64,000 nt of DNA from the NCBI RefSeq assembly GCF_963678635.1, contig NC_087065.1, forward strand, positions 29,221,254 to 29,285,253, read 5' to 3'. Below, piece after piece: positions 20,517 through 30,072 of the stretch. The DNA comes from Symsagittifera roscoffensis (taxonomy: Eukaryota > Xenacoelomorpha > Acoela > Convolutidae). The translations under genes and the position numbers were made by a program. The first letter of the stretch is position 1, and the number at the start of each line of letters is the position of its first letter. The notes beneath the pieces were generated by a model. It was not told the DNA's origin. It ran no database searches and saw only the letters and a list, made by a program, of their open reading frames with translations.

Positions 20517-20915
20517 ATGGATAATTTTTCACTTCTGCAAATCAATGAAAGAATGCCTGAACTCAGGTTGAAGTACATGGGATCTTACCCTTCTGATAAA
20601 GTACCTCAACTAACAAAGTATTCTATTGCAATTGTTAACTCAACTCCAAGCAATGATAGAGGGGAGCACTGGATCATGATAGCTCGATTGGACAAAACTT
20701 ACTATTTTGCTGATTCTCTAGGTCAAAAAAAAAGATTTTATTCCTTTCTAACAAAAAAATATCAGCGAATGGTTCCTCAAAAGCTACAAAAAACTGATAA
20801 TTTGTGTGGATTTTACGCAATTTCTTTAGCATTTCTTCTTTTTAAATTCTACCAAACAAACTTGAATAATAATCAAGATGAGCTTGTTTTGAATTTTATA
20901 AGTAATTTTATGTAA
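20517..20915 (+). CDS. Polinton adenain-like cysteine protease (C5 family)
   Basis: Intact frame of 132 codons from ATG 20517. The C5 protease triad is visible: His51 in GEHWIM, Asp66 in FADSLG, Cys97 in NLCGFY, with a Gln a few residues before the Cys that can form the oxyanion hole. These enzymes process capsid and core precursors during maturation. It is somewhat short compared with adenovirus proteases of about 200 residues, so the N-terminus may be trimmed or the family compact. It is the only Polinton 1 gene, apart from the core protein copy at 24463, without an obvious break. Confidence 0.8.
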   Translation: MDNFSLLQINERMPELRLKYMGSYPSDKVPQLTKYSIAIVNSTPSNDRGEHWIMIARLDKTYYFADSLGQKKRFYSFLTKKYQRMVPQKLQKTDNLCGFYAISLAFLLFKFYQTNLNNNQDELVLNFISNFM

Positions 20916-21536
20916 ATGTGTAGTTTTCTTTGTTTGTAATTGTTAATTATGGCAGTAAATTTACTATACGATGCAGTGATTTATATATTTTTATTGAAAT
21001 TTAATTTTTTTCTCAAAAAATTTGATTTTTTTTGATGTCTCTGTAGGTTTCAGCATTTTTTCAATTAGGTAGAAAGTATGATTATTGTTTCAATTAGATA
21101 GAAGGTAAGATTATCTAATAAATTGGGTCAAATATTTGTTAATCTTATCGTGTTTTGAAGTTTTTTTGAAATTTTTTTTTCATAAAAATTCCAAGTTTTT
21201 ACCCAAAAACTCTTACAATTGACTTACCATGTATCAAAAAACTAATTAAAAGTCCTTCATTACACAACCTACATGTAATTAACCTTTGATATTTACACAT
21301 TAGTTAACACGCGCCAAAATTTTTGCGATTAAACTAGACATTTCCATTCAAAAACCAAAAAAATAAATTCTTCTTACCATTATCTTACCATCACTCAAAC
21401 CATAAAACCTTAGCATCGGTATTCCCTATCTTAATACATTGTAGTCTCTATAACCAATCTTGATACATAGCTTGTTGACCGGATGCTCTATTCCCTATCT
21501 TAATACATGTGGGTCAGCAGGGACCCCCCTCCCACT
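20916..21536. repeat. Right terminal region and terminal inverted repeat of Polinton 1
   Basis: Noncoding. From about 21340 the sequence is the inverse of 60336-60670: shared phrases include TTCTTCTTACCAT, ATCTTGATACATAGCTT, ATTCCCTATCTTAATACATG and the extreme end CCCCCCTCCCACT (21524-21536). The unit ATTCCCTATCTTAATACAT is itself repeated at 21420 and 21490. 20916-21340 is AT-rich spacer with nothing recognisable. Confidence 0.75.
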
Positions 21537-21555
21537 TAACCTCCAACATCTACTA

Positions 21556-22284
21556 CTAAAGTGGGATACTCAGAGGTTCGATAAAGTATCTAGGGAGTAT
21601 GGTGGACAGGCATTGCGTGAGGCCGGACCCGGAAGCAGTAGAGGCTGTGTTGACATGGAAGGCTCCCAGGACGGACACACAACTCAGAAGCTGATGCGCA
21701 ACAAAGGAAAGAAGTTCGAATGGAACGAAGAACCACAAGCTGCCTTCGAGAACATAAAGCGGGAACTGTGCAAAGCGCCAGTGCTAGGCATGCTTACAGA
21801 AAAGGGCATGTATGTTCTTGACACAGACGCATCAGTAGTAGCCATCTCAGGAATACTTCATCAGGAGCAGGAATGGATTGGAAGAACAGTTCTCCGTCCC
21901 ATTGCATATGGCAGTAAGGTGTTAAGTGACACTGAGATGAAATATGATGCATCGAAGGCAGAAATGTTTGCAGTAGTCACATTCGTGGAAAAGCACCGCG
22001 CATACTTGGGGAGCGCTCCCTTTAAGTTACTCGTAGACAACAGAGCGCTATCCTGGTTGAAGACATACTCGATGGACCAGAGTTACATTGGTAGATGGAT
22101 AGTAAGGTTAGATGGCTACCACATGATAGTCGAGCACTGGATGCGTGACAAACACCAGAATGCTGAAAGCCTCAGCAAGAAGACCGAGTTCTATGAAAGA
22201 TTGGAACAGAAGCAAGCCAATCAGGCAGAAATCAAGGAGAGTTCTCGTTTCTGGACAAAGACACATACGAAAGGCTTCCCTTGA
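21556..22284 (+). pseudogene. Ty3/gypsy reverse transcriptase tail and RNase H
   Basis: The RT end is in a second frame (PDPEAVEAVLTWKAPRTDTQ, about 21622-21681), then the frame ending TGA 22282-22284 takes over. RNase H marks are FEWNEEPQAAFENIK, the first catalytic Asp in VLDTDASV, Glu in SKAEMFAVV and Asp in LLVDNRALSWL, as in Ty3-type RNase H, which degrades the RNA of RNA:DNA hybrids during replication. The end reads into a linker (AESLSKKTEF). The catalytic residues survive, but the N-terminal truncation and frameshift make it a fragment. Confidence 0.8.
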
Positions 22285-22378
22285 CGAGATGGTTGGATAA
22301 GTATGGACACCCAATCCCAGGACATCCTGAGTTACCTGTAGAGGAAGCAACCGAGATAAAAATTCCAAAAAGGACCCG

Positions 22379-23300
22379 GTGCCCTTGGATCTGTTGCTGC
22401 GCTCGAACCTGGTCCAGCAGGAACTCTCTCGCATGAACATTAACAGCCTCTCGTTATTGGATAAAACAGTGCAGGTCACACCGCAAGTGATGCGGATGCT
22501 GGGTGGATTGTTGGAGAGAGAGGTGACCAGAGATGACCACGAGTGGGCAGCAGCCATGGCATCACTGAAAGTCTGCGAGAAGGTGAAGATCATGCCGTCA
22601 AGACGACAACACAAAGAAGATGAAAGGATTGTAGGACTATAGTTTAGCAACTAGTGTCCTCGATACCCCAAAACGTCTTGACAATCATGTAATACAAACG
22701 GAAAGAACAGTAAAATGATACGGAAAAGAAAACCGTTACCTTTGAGGACCAGGATAAGGAAAGTGAGAAGGTGGAACAGAACCCAAGGTAAGAAAATTTC
22801 AGGATCAACACCCGGGACAAGAAAGTTTGTCCGGGGAGTCTGATGTAGATGAAAAAATTCCTGATCAGAAACAGGACCTGGAGAATAAAATTTTGTCCGG
22901 GGAGTTCAGATGGATGAGAAGAACGCGCGGAACTGATCCTGAGGAGTGAACGTGCTCTATCGCAGACTCTTCAATGGATGACAACTCCCGGAATTCAGGA
23001 ATCGACACCTATTCAGACACGAACTCGATCTCAGAATCAGACTTGTCAGAGCTAGCGATACACACACTATTAGTGGAAACTCGAGCAAGGGATCTGGATA
23101 GGGAGGTATATCAAAACCCTGACAGTGATCGCTACTTCATACCAGGTGAAAGAGTCTTTGACGACGCAGCAGACGATCTGGAAAAATTAGCAGTATCGAA
23201 ACGTTCGATAAGCTTGTTGAAACACAATCATTGGCGAAGGTTTGGTGCGTTAAGATGGAAGATGACACGCATCAGCCAGATGAAATTAATAGTCAGATGA
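22379..23300 (+). pseudogene. Ty3 pol spacer between RNase H and integrase, first copy
   Basis: Contains a short frame at 22379-22642 (LLRSNLVQQELSRMN) and, after about 330 bp with many stops, another from ATG 22974 to 23300 (acidic; SESDLSELAIHTLLVET). Between them TTTGTCCGGGGAGT occurs twice, near 22826 and 22891. The same layout recurs at 25766-26499. The acidic frame lies where a linker precedes integrase in long Ty3 polyproteins. I recognise no domain. Confidence 0.4.
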
Positions 23301-24373
23301 GGGTCATGAAGACGTACTTGAAGGCGAGATACAGACTCTCGGACCTACTAAGAGCACAGAGTGATGACCGCATGACAAGCAACCTGAAAAGTTGGATCGA
23401 AAATGGAGCTCCGGACAAAGGCGATCTGGAGGAAGACAGTTATCGCATTCTGAGACAGTACTTTATGCAGAAAGAGGGAAGGTTATATCTGAACAAGGAC
23501 GGGATCGTGGCTTGCAAGAGAAGAGAAGAGGACAAAGTCCTGTACAAATACAATGCGATAGTGTTGCCGCAACTCTATCGAACAGAACGTTTATTCAAGT
23601 CACATAATCAGATGGGCCATCAGGGAATCGACAAAGTATACCAGAGGATTCTGAAACGCCTTGAGTGGCCTGGAAGGAAAAAGGCGAGAAGTGGGTAACA
23701 GCATGTCTGTCATGCCAACAGGTCGAGGATCCAATGAAGTTGCGATTACCCTTGCAGTCGATCGAGTCATCTGAAGATAATGAGGTGGTACATATTGATC
23801 ACCAAAGATATGCATGACAGACAGTGGTTACAATCAAGTCTTGGTCATGATAGATCACTTCACGTAGTATGCAGAGGCCGTGCCCTGCATAACTGCCTCA
23901 GCAGATGAGACTTGCGATCACCTAATCAACACGTGGATAGCGAGACATGGTTGTCCGATGACGTTGGAATCGGATAACGGAACAGCTTTCGTGGGAGAAC
24001 TTATGAAAGAGCTCATGCGACGTTCGCAGATGGCTCAAGCCCACTCCACGACATACCATCCCCAGACGAATGGCTTAGTGAAAAGGCAAAATACAACGTT
24101 AGTGTCGATGGTGAGGATAGATTGTTCCAGGTACATGACCAATTCGGACAGATATCTTCCACAGGTGGTGGGAGCTTACAAAAGCACGCAACAATCCACC
24201 ACCGTAGTTAGTCCACACATGATGCTAACTGGACACGATAAGTCTTCGCCCTTGACTTTCTTTAACCCGGAGTATGAGGGGAAGAAAACATCACCACAAG
24301 TCTATGTAAGGGATGTGATTAGACGTCAACAAGAGTTAAACGACTTGTGTAGACGGAAAACTCAGCAGCACAG
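23231..24373 (+). pseudogene. Ty3/gypsy integrase, first copy
   Basis: The zinc-binding N-terminal domain begins in 23231-23698 (SHNQMGHQGI supplies the His pair); the Cys pair follows in another frame (CLSCQQVED, near 23710). The core follows with an in-frame TAG at about 23866 and further shifts. First Asp in VMIDHFT, second in LESDNGTAF (near 23970). The third acidic position reads GLVKRQN (near 24080), with Lys where the catalytic Glu of the DDE triad is expected. The sequence jumps into Polinton DNA at about 24373, so the C-terminal domain is lost. Confidence 0.75.
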
Positions 24374-24462
24374 ATTCCTTTTGTGTCCGCAGGAATCACT
24401 CGAGTTGTTCTCTTGTTCGGCAAAATTTCGAATAATCATTTTTGATTTAAAATTTATACAAA

Positions 24463-24837
24463 ATGGTTGCTCAAAACTCAGCTGATTTCCCTATTTTCCG
24501 AGGACATGCAAGACAGCGTGGAAGAGGTTTTGGAGCTCTTGCACGAACTCTTGAGAGAACTGCAATCCCCTTTATTAAAAAACATATAGTCCCAGCTGCG
24601 AAAAGAATTGGGGCAGATTTGTTTGAAATTGCTGCTCCAGAGATTGGGGAAGTTGTTGGTGGACGTAAGAAACTCAAAACATTTGCAAAAGATGTGGAAA
24701 CAAAAACAATTCGGAAACAATTGGGAGGTGGAAAAAAGAAATACAAACGTAGAACTGGTGGAACCAGATCCATTTCTCGAAAAAGTAGATCGAAAAACAG
24801 TCACTCTCGCAAAGACATTTTTGACATTATAAAATGA
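24463..24837 (+). CDS. Polinton small basic core protein (pVI/pX-like), intact copy
   Basis: 124 codons from ATG 24463 to TGA 24835-24837. The N-terminus is Gly/Arg-rich (FRGHARQRGRGFGALARTL), then comes an amphipathic stretch (KKHIVPAAKRIGADLFEIA), then a Lys/Arg-rich tail (GGGKKKYKRRTGGTRS). Such proteins condense DNA and line the inner capsid in adenovirus-like particles. Unlike its parent at 18714 it has no extra A in the poly-A run, so either it was copied before that mutation or the parent changed later. Its stop overlaps the next start by ATGA. Confidence 0.7.
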   Translation: MVAQNSADFPIFRGHARQRGRGFGALARTLERTAIPFIKKHIVPAAKRIGADLFEIAAPEIGEVVGGRKKLKTFAKDVETKTIRKQLGGGKKKYKRRTGGTRSISRKSRSKNSHSRKDIFDIIK

Positions 24838-25767
24838 GTGTAAACCAAAGTCATTTTCGGCACCGGGTTTTTACAAATTCTTCATTGGAGATTTTTGATA
24901 AAGTCCCAGTTTTGGAAACAATTATGTCATCTTACACACAAGAAGTATTCCCCAGTATTTCTCTGGATGAAAGCAGTTTTGAGTCTGATTTTGAAACGGA
25001 TTGTATTCTCTACTTGGATATGCGTGATACCCATCTTAGCTTAAAGCTTCAACTATTCAAAAAAAGATTGTTTGAGGCTTTCAAGATAGAAAAAGCGGAA
25101 CATAAATCAAAATCGGAGGAAGATTCAGATGAGGAACCACAAACTTACTTAACTTATGTAACTACATTCTCTTTTCTCCAACTGTGAAGTTGATTTTAAC
25201 AACACAATGGGTTACAATGCCAATGGATTATATCCTCATGAGGCACAAATATCGAACGAATTCAACTCGTCAGCAGTGAGTAAGCTAGACCTAATTTTTA
25301 CATGCTATCTGATAACCCAAATGTCAGTCTGAAAATTGTTGATTGTTCGCTGTTTACTAGAAGAATTTTAGTTGCTGAACCTAATCATCAATACTTGCAA
25401 TGGAATCTGGAAAGAGAATCTGCCCAAAACAATCACATGGCAACTATAGCAAGAACGTTTATCATTCCATCTCGTCAAAACCAATTCATACAAGAAATTA
25501 TATTCAATAACGCCCCAATAAGAAGAACAGCTGTTGCACTGAATACAAATTCAGCTGTTGCGTGATCTTTTCATGAAAACCCTTCCAGCTATCAGCAATT
25601 TCATTTGAGAGAGCTGGGAATTATTCGGGTTGGAAGAACAATTGTTTCATTAGATACAACTTCTCCTTGTCTTCCTTATGTTACAACAATGAAAGCAATG
25701 CAGTTTAACCAAAATTTCCCAGTTCTTCCAGTGGAAGATTTTCAAAATCACTATATTCTAGTTTTTG
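24834..25767 (+). pseudogene. Polinton major capsid fragment in the chimera
   Basis: Copy of 19086-20010. ATG 24834 opens a frame to 25187, then the protein continues in other frames at 25188-25300, 25302-25565 and 25605-25767. Compared with the parent it has six extra codons near 25077 (EAFKIE) and lacks the in-frame stop near 19986, but shares the early frameshift after the FSFLQL block, so that break predates the copying. The C-terminal quarter is cut off by the junction with Ty3 sequence. Confidence 0.75.
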
Positions 25768-26508
25768 GTATCACTGAAAGTTTGCGAGAAGGTGAAGATC
25801 ATGCCGTCAAGACGACAACACAAAGAAAATGAAAGGGTTGTAGGACTATAGTTCAGCAACTAGTGTCCTCGATACCCCAAAACGTCTTGACAATCATGTC
25901 ATACAAACGGAAAGAACAGTAGAATGATACGCAAAAGAAAACCGTTACCTTTGAGGACCAGGATAAGGAAAATGAGAAGGTGGAACAGAACCCAAGGTAA
26001 GAAAATTTCAGGATCAACACCCGGGACAAGAAAGTTTGTCCGGGGAGTCTGATGTAGATGAAAAATTTCCTGATCAGAAACAGGACCTGGAGAATAAAAT
26101 TTTGTCCGGGGAGTTCAGTGGATGAGACGAACGCGCGGAACTGATCCTGAGTAGTGAACGTGCTTTATCGCAGACTCTTCAATGGATGAAAACTCCCGGA
26201 ATTCAGGAATCGACACCTATTCAGACAGGAACTCGAGCTCAGAATCAGACTTGTCAGAGCTAGCGATACACACACTATTAGTGGAAACTCGAGCAAGGGA
26301 TCTGGATAGGGAGGTATATCAAGACCCTGACAGTGATCGCTACCTCATACCAGGTGAAAGAGTCTTTGACGACGCAGCAGACGATCTGGAAAAATTAGCA
26401 GTATCGAAACGTTCGATAAGCTTGTTGCCGCAAAAGGAGGTAGTCAGGACTGATCTTCAACCGTTAAAACAAGAAACACAACCATTGGCGAGGGTTTGAT
26501 GCGTTAAG
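25768..26508 (+). pseudogene. Ty3 pol spacer, second copy
   Basis: Duplicate of 22557-23280. The frame 26182-26499 from ATG 26182 is the counterpart of 22974 and runs longer (SISLLPQKEVVRTDLQPL) because the first copy has a small deletion near 23215. TTTGTCCGGGGAGT occurs again near 26035 and 26100. No known domain. Confidence 0.4.
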
Positions 26509-27549
26509 ATGGAAGATGACACGCATCAGCCAGATGAAATTAATAGTCAGATGAGGGTCATGAAGACGTACTTGAAGGCGAGATACAGACTCTCGGACTT
26601 ACTAAGAGCACAGAGAAATGACCGCATGACAAGCAACCTGAAAAAGTGGATCGAAAATGGAGCTCCGGACAAAGGCGATCTGGAGGAAGACAGTTATCTC
26701 ATTCTGAGACAGTACTTTATGCAGAAAGAGGGAAGGTTATATCTGAACAAGGACGGGATCGTGGCATGCAAGAGAAGAGAAGAGGACAAAGTCCTGTACA
26801 AATACAATGCGGTAGTGTTGCCGCAACTCTATCGAACAGAACTTTTATTCAGGTCACATAATCAGATGGGCCATCAGGGAATTGTCAAAGTATACCAGAG
26901 GGTTTTGAAACGCTTTGAGTGGCCTGGAATGATAAAGGCATGCGAGAAGTGGGTAACAGCATGTCTGTCATGCCAACAAGTCAAGGATCCAATGAAGTTG
27001 CGATTTCCCTTGCAGTCGATCGAGTCATCTGAAGATAACGAGGTGGTACAGATATGCATGACAGACAGTGGTTACCATCAAGTCTTGGTCATGATAGATC
27101 ACTTCACGAAGTATGCAGAGGCCGTGCCCTGCATAACTGTCTCAGCAGAAGAGACTTGCGATCACCTAATCAACACGTAGATAGCGAGACATGGTTGTCC
27201 GATGACGTTTGAATCGGATAACGGAACAGCTTTCGTGGGAGAACTTATGAAAGAGCTCATGCGGCGTTCGCAGGCGGCTCAAGCCCACTCCACGACATAC
27301 AATCCCCAGACGAATGGCTTAGTGAAAAGGCAAAATAGAACATTAGTGTCGATGGTGAGGGTAGATTGTTCCAGGTACATGACCGATTGGGACAGATATC
27401 TTCCACAGGTGATGGGAGCTTACAAAAGCACGCAACACTCCACCACCCTAGTTAGTCCACACATGATGCTAACTGGACACGAAAAGTCTTCGCCCTTGAC
27501 TTTCTTTTACCCGGATTATGAGGGGAAGAAAACATCACCACAAGTTTAA
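26509..27549 (+). pseudogene. Ty3/gypsy integrase, second copy
   Basis: The best preserved integrase. Frame 26509-27180 carries the H2C2 zinc domain (SHNQMGHQG, then ACEKWVTACLSCQQ) and the first catalytic Asp (LVMIDHFTKYAE). TAG 27178-27180 interrupts, and 27202-27549 continues in the same frame with ESDNGTAF (second Asp) and HPQ-like YNPQTNGLVKRQN. As in the first copy the catalytic Glu is Lys, so the change predates the duplication. The enzyme inserts cDNA into the genome; without the Glu it should be inactive. The end reads into a conserved TGHEKSSPLTFFYP block. Confidence 0.8.
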
Positions 27550-29110
27550 GTAAGGGATATGATAAGACGTCAACAAGAGTTAAACGACTTGTGTAGACGG
27601 GAAACTCAGCAACACAGGCAAGGCAGAGGAAAAGATTCGATAAGAAAGCAGCTGGTGCAAAAGCTTACTCGGTAGAAGACTACGTATGGGTATTTCAGAA
27701 CGTCATACCAACGAAAGGAACGAAAAAGTCCCTAAAAAATGTAGGGGATTCTTCTTGATTACGGAAGTGCACCAAGAGGGACAATTTTATAGACTGAGTA
27801 CAGGCAGAGCCGCTTACTACGAGAACATCAAGCCACACAATCCATCGACAGAGGACTGGTGTGTACCTGCAGACATGGAAGAGGAGGATTATCTGATGAT
27901 GGACCCTGCTTGTGAGGTCAACGAGAAGGGCACGAGGGAAAAGAACGATGGAAATAAGGTCGTAGAGGAAGGAACAAGTCCACCATAGGACATAGATCCC
28001 AACGAGATGATCGAAGCAGATGAAGAAACCTTGCCCTACGCCGAGGAGGACTGGCAAGACCCCGAACAAATGGAGGTCCCCAAGAATTTGGAGCCGGGCA
28101 TTCCATTTACGATACAGACTCGACAGAGTGACAGGACAAGACTCACGAAGAAAAATAATCCTTACGGAGACGACTTCGTAGTGGAAAGGATAGATCTAAA
28201 GAAGATAGCGGAAGAAGTAGTGGGAAAATAGAACGTTAGTGTCTATGGTGAGGGTATATTGTTCCAGGTACATGACCGATTGGGACAAATATCTTCCACA
28301 GGTGATGGGAGCTTACAACAGAACGCAACACTCCACCACCGGAAATATCCACACTTGATGCTAACTGGACACGAGAAGTTTTTGCCCTTGAATTTCTTTT
28401 ACCCGGAGTATGAGGGGAAGAAAACATCACCACAAGTCTATGTAAGGGATGTGATTGGACGTCAACAAGAACTAAACGACGTGTGTAGACGGGACACTCA
28501 GCAGGCACAGGCAACGCAGAAGAAAAGATTCGATAAAAAGCAACTGGTGCAAACGCTTACTCGGTAGGAGACTACGTATGGGTTTTTCAAAACGTTATAC
28601 CACCGAAAAGAACGAAAAAGCTCCTAACGAAGTGGAGGGGAGGCTTCATGACTACGGAAGTGCACCAAGAGGGACGTTTTTACAGACTGAGTACCGGCCG
28701 AGCCGACTCCGAAAATATTAAGCCACACAACCCATCTACGGAAGACTGGTGTATACCTGCAGACATGTAAGAGGGGGATTATCTGTTGATGGACCCTGCC
28801 TGCGAGGTCAACGAGAAGGGCACCAGGGAAAAGAACGATGGAAATGAGGTCGTAGAGGAAGGAACAAATCCACCATTGGACCTAGATCCCAACGAGGTGA
28901 TCGAAGCAGTTGAAGAAACCTTGCCCTATGCAGAGGAGGACTGGCAAGACCCCGAACAAATGGAGGTCCCCAAGAATTTGGAGCCGGGCATTCCATTTAC
29001 GATACAGACTCGACAGAGTGACAGGACAAGACTCACGAAGAAATATAATCTGTACGGAGACGACTTCGTAGTGGACAGAATAGATTCAAAGAAGACAGTG
29101 GAAGAAGTAG
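27332..29110 (+). repeat. Tandem duplication in the integrase C-terminal region
   Basis: 27332-28222 and 28225-29110 are direct copies, joined at a shared AAAATAGAAC. They include the end of the integrase core, the GPY/F-like domain and an acidic tail. Each copy has its own stops and shifts. Confidence 0.8.
27550..28231 (+). pseudogene. Integrase C-terminal domain and acidic tail, copy 1
   Basis: A GPY/F-type module, which in Ty3 integrases aids multimerisation and DNA binding, is readable across frames at about 27655-27800 (EDYVWVFQNVIP; REVHQEG-like block; YRLSTGRAAYYENI). Frame 27686-27988 continues into an acidic tail (MEEEDYLMMDPACEVNEKG), and after TAG near 27987, frame 28007-28231 gives YAEEDWQDPEQMEVPKNLEP. 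Several shifts and stops are present. Copy 2 begins immediately after. Confidence 0.55.
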
Positions 29111-29274
29111 TCGGTCTAGAGGAAATAACTGTGTCACAGGACATTGACATAGTCGATGATCACGACACGGAGTGGGTCGATGACCAGTCCAAGCCCGAGG
29201 TAGAATACGACGACGAGCAACAGCAGTCATATGAACAAGGCTTGACGAATCTGCGTGTCTTGGAATGGCCTTAA
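28232..29274 (+). pseudogene. Integrase tail and acidic extension, copy 2
   Basis: The first part repeats the integrase end and GPY/F-like domain in broken frames (28259-28567, then about 28568-28760). The frame 28786-29274 is then open for 162 codons: MDPACEVNEKGTREK, YAEEDWQDPEQMEVPKN, then a long Asp/Glu-rich stretch (DIDIVDDHDTEWVDD, about 29140-29184). Low complexity and high charge suggest a disordered linker of the polyprotein leading to the macro domain. No enzyme motif is visible. Confidence 0.5.
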
Positions 29275-29506
29275 CGAAATGACGTCAGACCCAAAGGAAA
29301 CCAGTGTCACGATTCAAGATGTAGATCGTGGAAACATGAAATACGTAAAAACCGAAAGGGATGATCCCTCCTGGGCTACCAAGGAAGGAAGATTACTCAT
29401 TCCGGCTTCCAACCTCGATTTGATATCCGTTATGCAATCGACGGGGACGTCGATGGATAATTTTGTCCGGGGAGTGCGGTACGACTTACCCACACTGAAA
29501 ATTTAA
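29255..29506 (+). pseudogene. Polyprotein linker before the macro domain
   Basis: 83 codons, overlapping the previous frame by 20 bases, ending at TAA 29504-29506 directly before a run of 13 A. It contains MDNFVRGVRYDLPT, which is encoded by a copy of the recurring TTTGTCCGGGGAGT motif (29463-29476). The next frame starts on the other side of the A run. Most likely it is one polyprotein split by an indel. I recognise no domain here. Confidence 0.4.
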
Positions 29507-29517
29507 AAAAAAAAAAA

Positions 29518-30072
29518 TTAAGAATAGCAAGAGAGACAGGTGATCTAGAAGCAGAATCAGACGAGGACCCTACAAAAACGGACATAAGGAGGGTAGTTGA
29601 GTCATATTTTAACTTACCAAATGAGTACTCAAGTAGCATAATTTTGACAGATAGCGATTTTATACTCACGAATAGAACATGTGCGATAGCAATCACGGCA
29701 GACATGAGTTTTAAGACAGCGTTAGCAGCGGATTTTTGGAGAGAATATAAAAATATAGAACTCGTTTGGAAGCAGAGGCCAGGAATAGGAGGCGTAGCAG
29801 CTTTGCCTCCGGCCGCGTCACAGATAACGGGAAAGTACTTATGCTTCTTGGTGACGAGGGTGGCGGAGAAGCGGCACGTGGACCTGGAAAACCTAGACTT
29901 GTCCTTGACGAGATTGAGAGACTTCCTTGTGGAAAGGGAAGTGAAGGAGCTCTCGCTTCCGGTGTATGACCCGAACAGAGGACGACTGCATCCACGGGAA
30001 CTGTATGCACTGATACACATAATCTTCTCTGATACTAACATACAAGTAACTTACATAAGAAATATTATTTAA
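29518..30072 (+). CDS. Macro-domain (ADP-ribose-binding fold, TARG1-like) at the pol C-terminus
   Basis: The frame is open from the A run to TAA 30070-30072, with no obvious ATG start. An acidic lead (ESDEDPTKTD) is followed by a macro-domain pattern of the TARG1/C6orf130 type: ALC-type loop CAIAITADMSFKTALA (about 29680), GIGGVAALPP, the strand KYLCFLVTR, LDLSLTRLRDFL, VKELSLPVY and the final IIFSDTNIQVTYI strand. Macro domains bind ADP-ribose, and some remove it from proteins. Here the loop that carries the catalytic Asp in TARG1 reads DPNRGRLHP and the usual Lys after the VT motif is Arg, so binding without catalysis is likely. It is encoded downstream of integrase, about 400 bp before the SGNH ORF. 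Confidence 0.6.
   Translation, partial: LRIARETGDLEAESDEDPTKTDIRRVVESYFNLPNEYSSSIILTDSDFILTNRTCAIAITADMSFKTALAADFWREYKNIELVWKQRPGIGGVAALPPAASQITGKYLCFLVTRVAEKRHVDLENLDLSLTRLRDFLVEREVKELSLPVYDPNRGRLHPRELYALIHIIFSDTNIQVTYIRNII

Larger units (their letters stand above)
10551..21536 (+). mobile_element. Polinton/Maverick remnants (Polinton 1)
   Basis: Virus-like DNA transposon sequence, all genes on +. Two pieces are present. 10551-14490 is a fragment with the exonuclease-like region. 14492-21536 looks like a shortened copy with terminal-repeat sequence at both ends: TGTATTAAGATAGGGAATAG at 14492 is inverted at 21420 and again near 21490. Morphogenesis genes are recognisable: ATPase, minor capsid, basic core protein, major capsid and protease. 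Protein-primed DNA polymerase and retroviral-type integrase are not visible, so the copy could not move alone, and most genes carry stops or frameshifts. Its right end, CCCCCCTCCCACT, matches the end of Polinton 2 at 60336 in inverse. Confidence 0.8.
24374..25767 (+). mobile_element. Polinton core-capsid fragment embedded in Ty3 pol
   Basis: 1.39 kb, closely similar to 18625-20010. It holds the end of the minor capsid gene, a complete basic core gene and a broken major capsid gene. Both junctions are abrupt with at most a few bases of shared sequence: ACAG/ATTCC on the left and TTTTGG/TATCACTG on the right. On either side lie the two copies of the duplicated Ty3 block. Confidence 0.85.
21550..30072 (+). 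mobile_element. Ty3/gypsy pol region, 5'-truncated and rearranged
   Basis: Starts in the end of reverse transcriptase, abutting the Polinton terminal repeat, and carries RNase H, a spacer ORF, integrase, a C-terminal extension and a macro domain. Gag, protease and most of RT are missing. Rearrangements: 22557-24373 is duplicated at 25766-27620 around a 1.4-kb Polinton fragment, and 27332-28222 is duplicated at 28225-29110. Many stops show that it is inactive. Confidence 0.75.

Noticed and set aside
29490-29520. Programmed -1 frameshift into the macro domain
   Set aside because: A run of 13 A and AAATTTA are present, but the heptamer is not in the zero frame of the upstream ORF and the stop precedes the A run; an indel in a decayed element is simpler.
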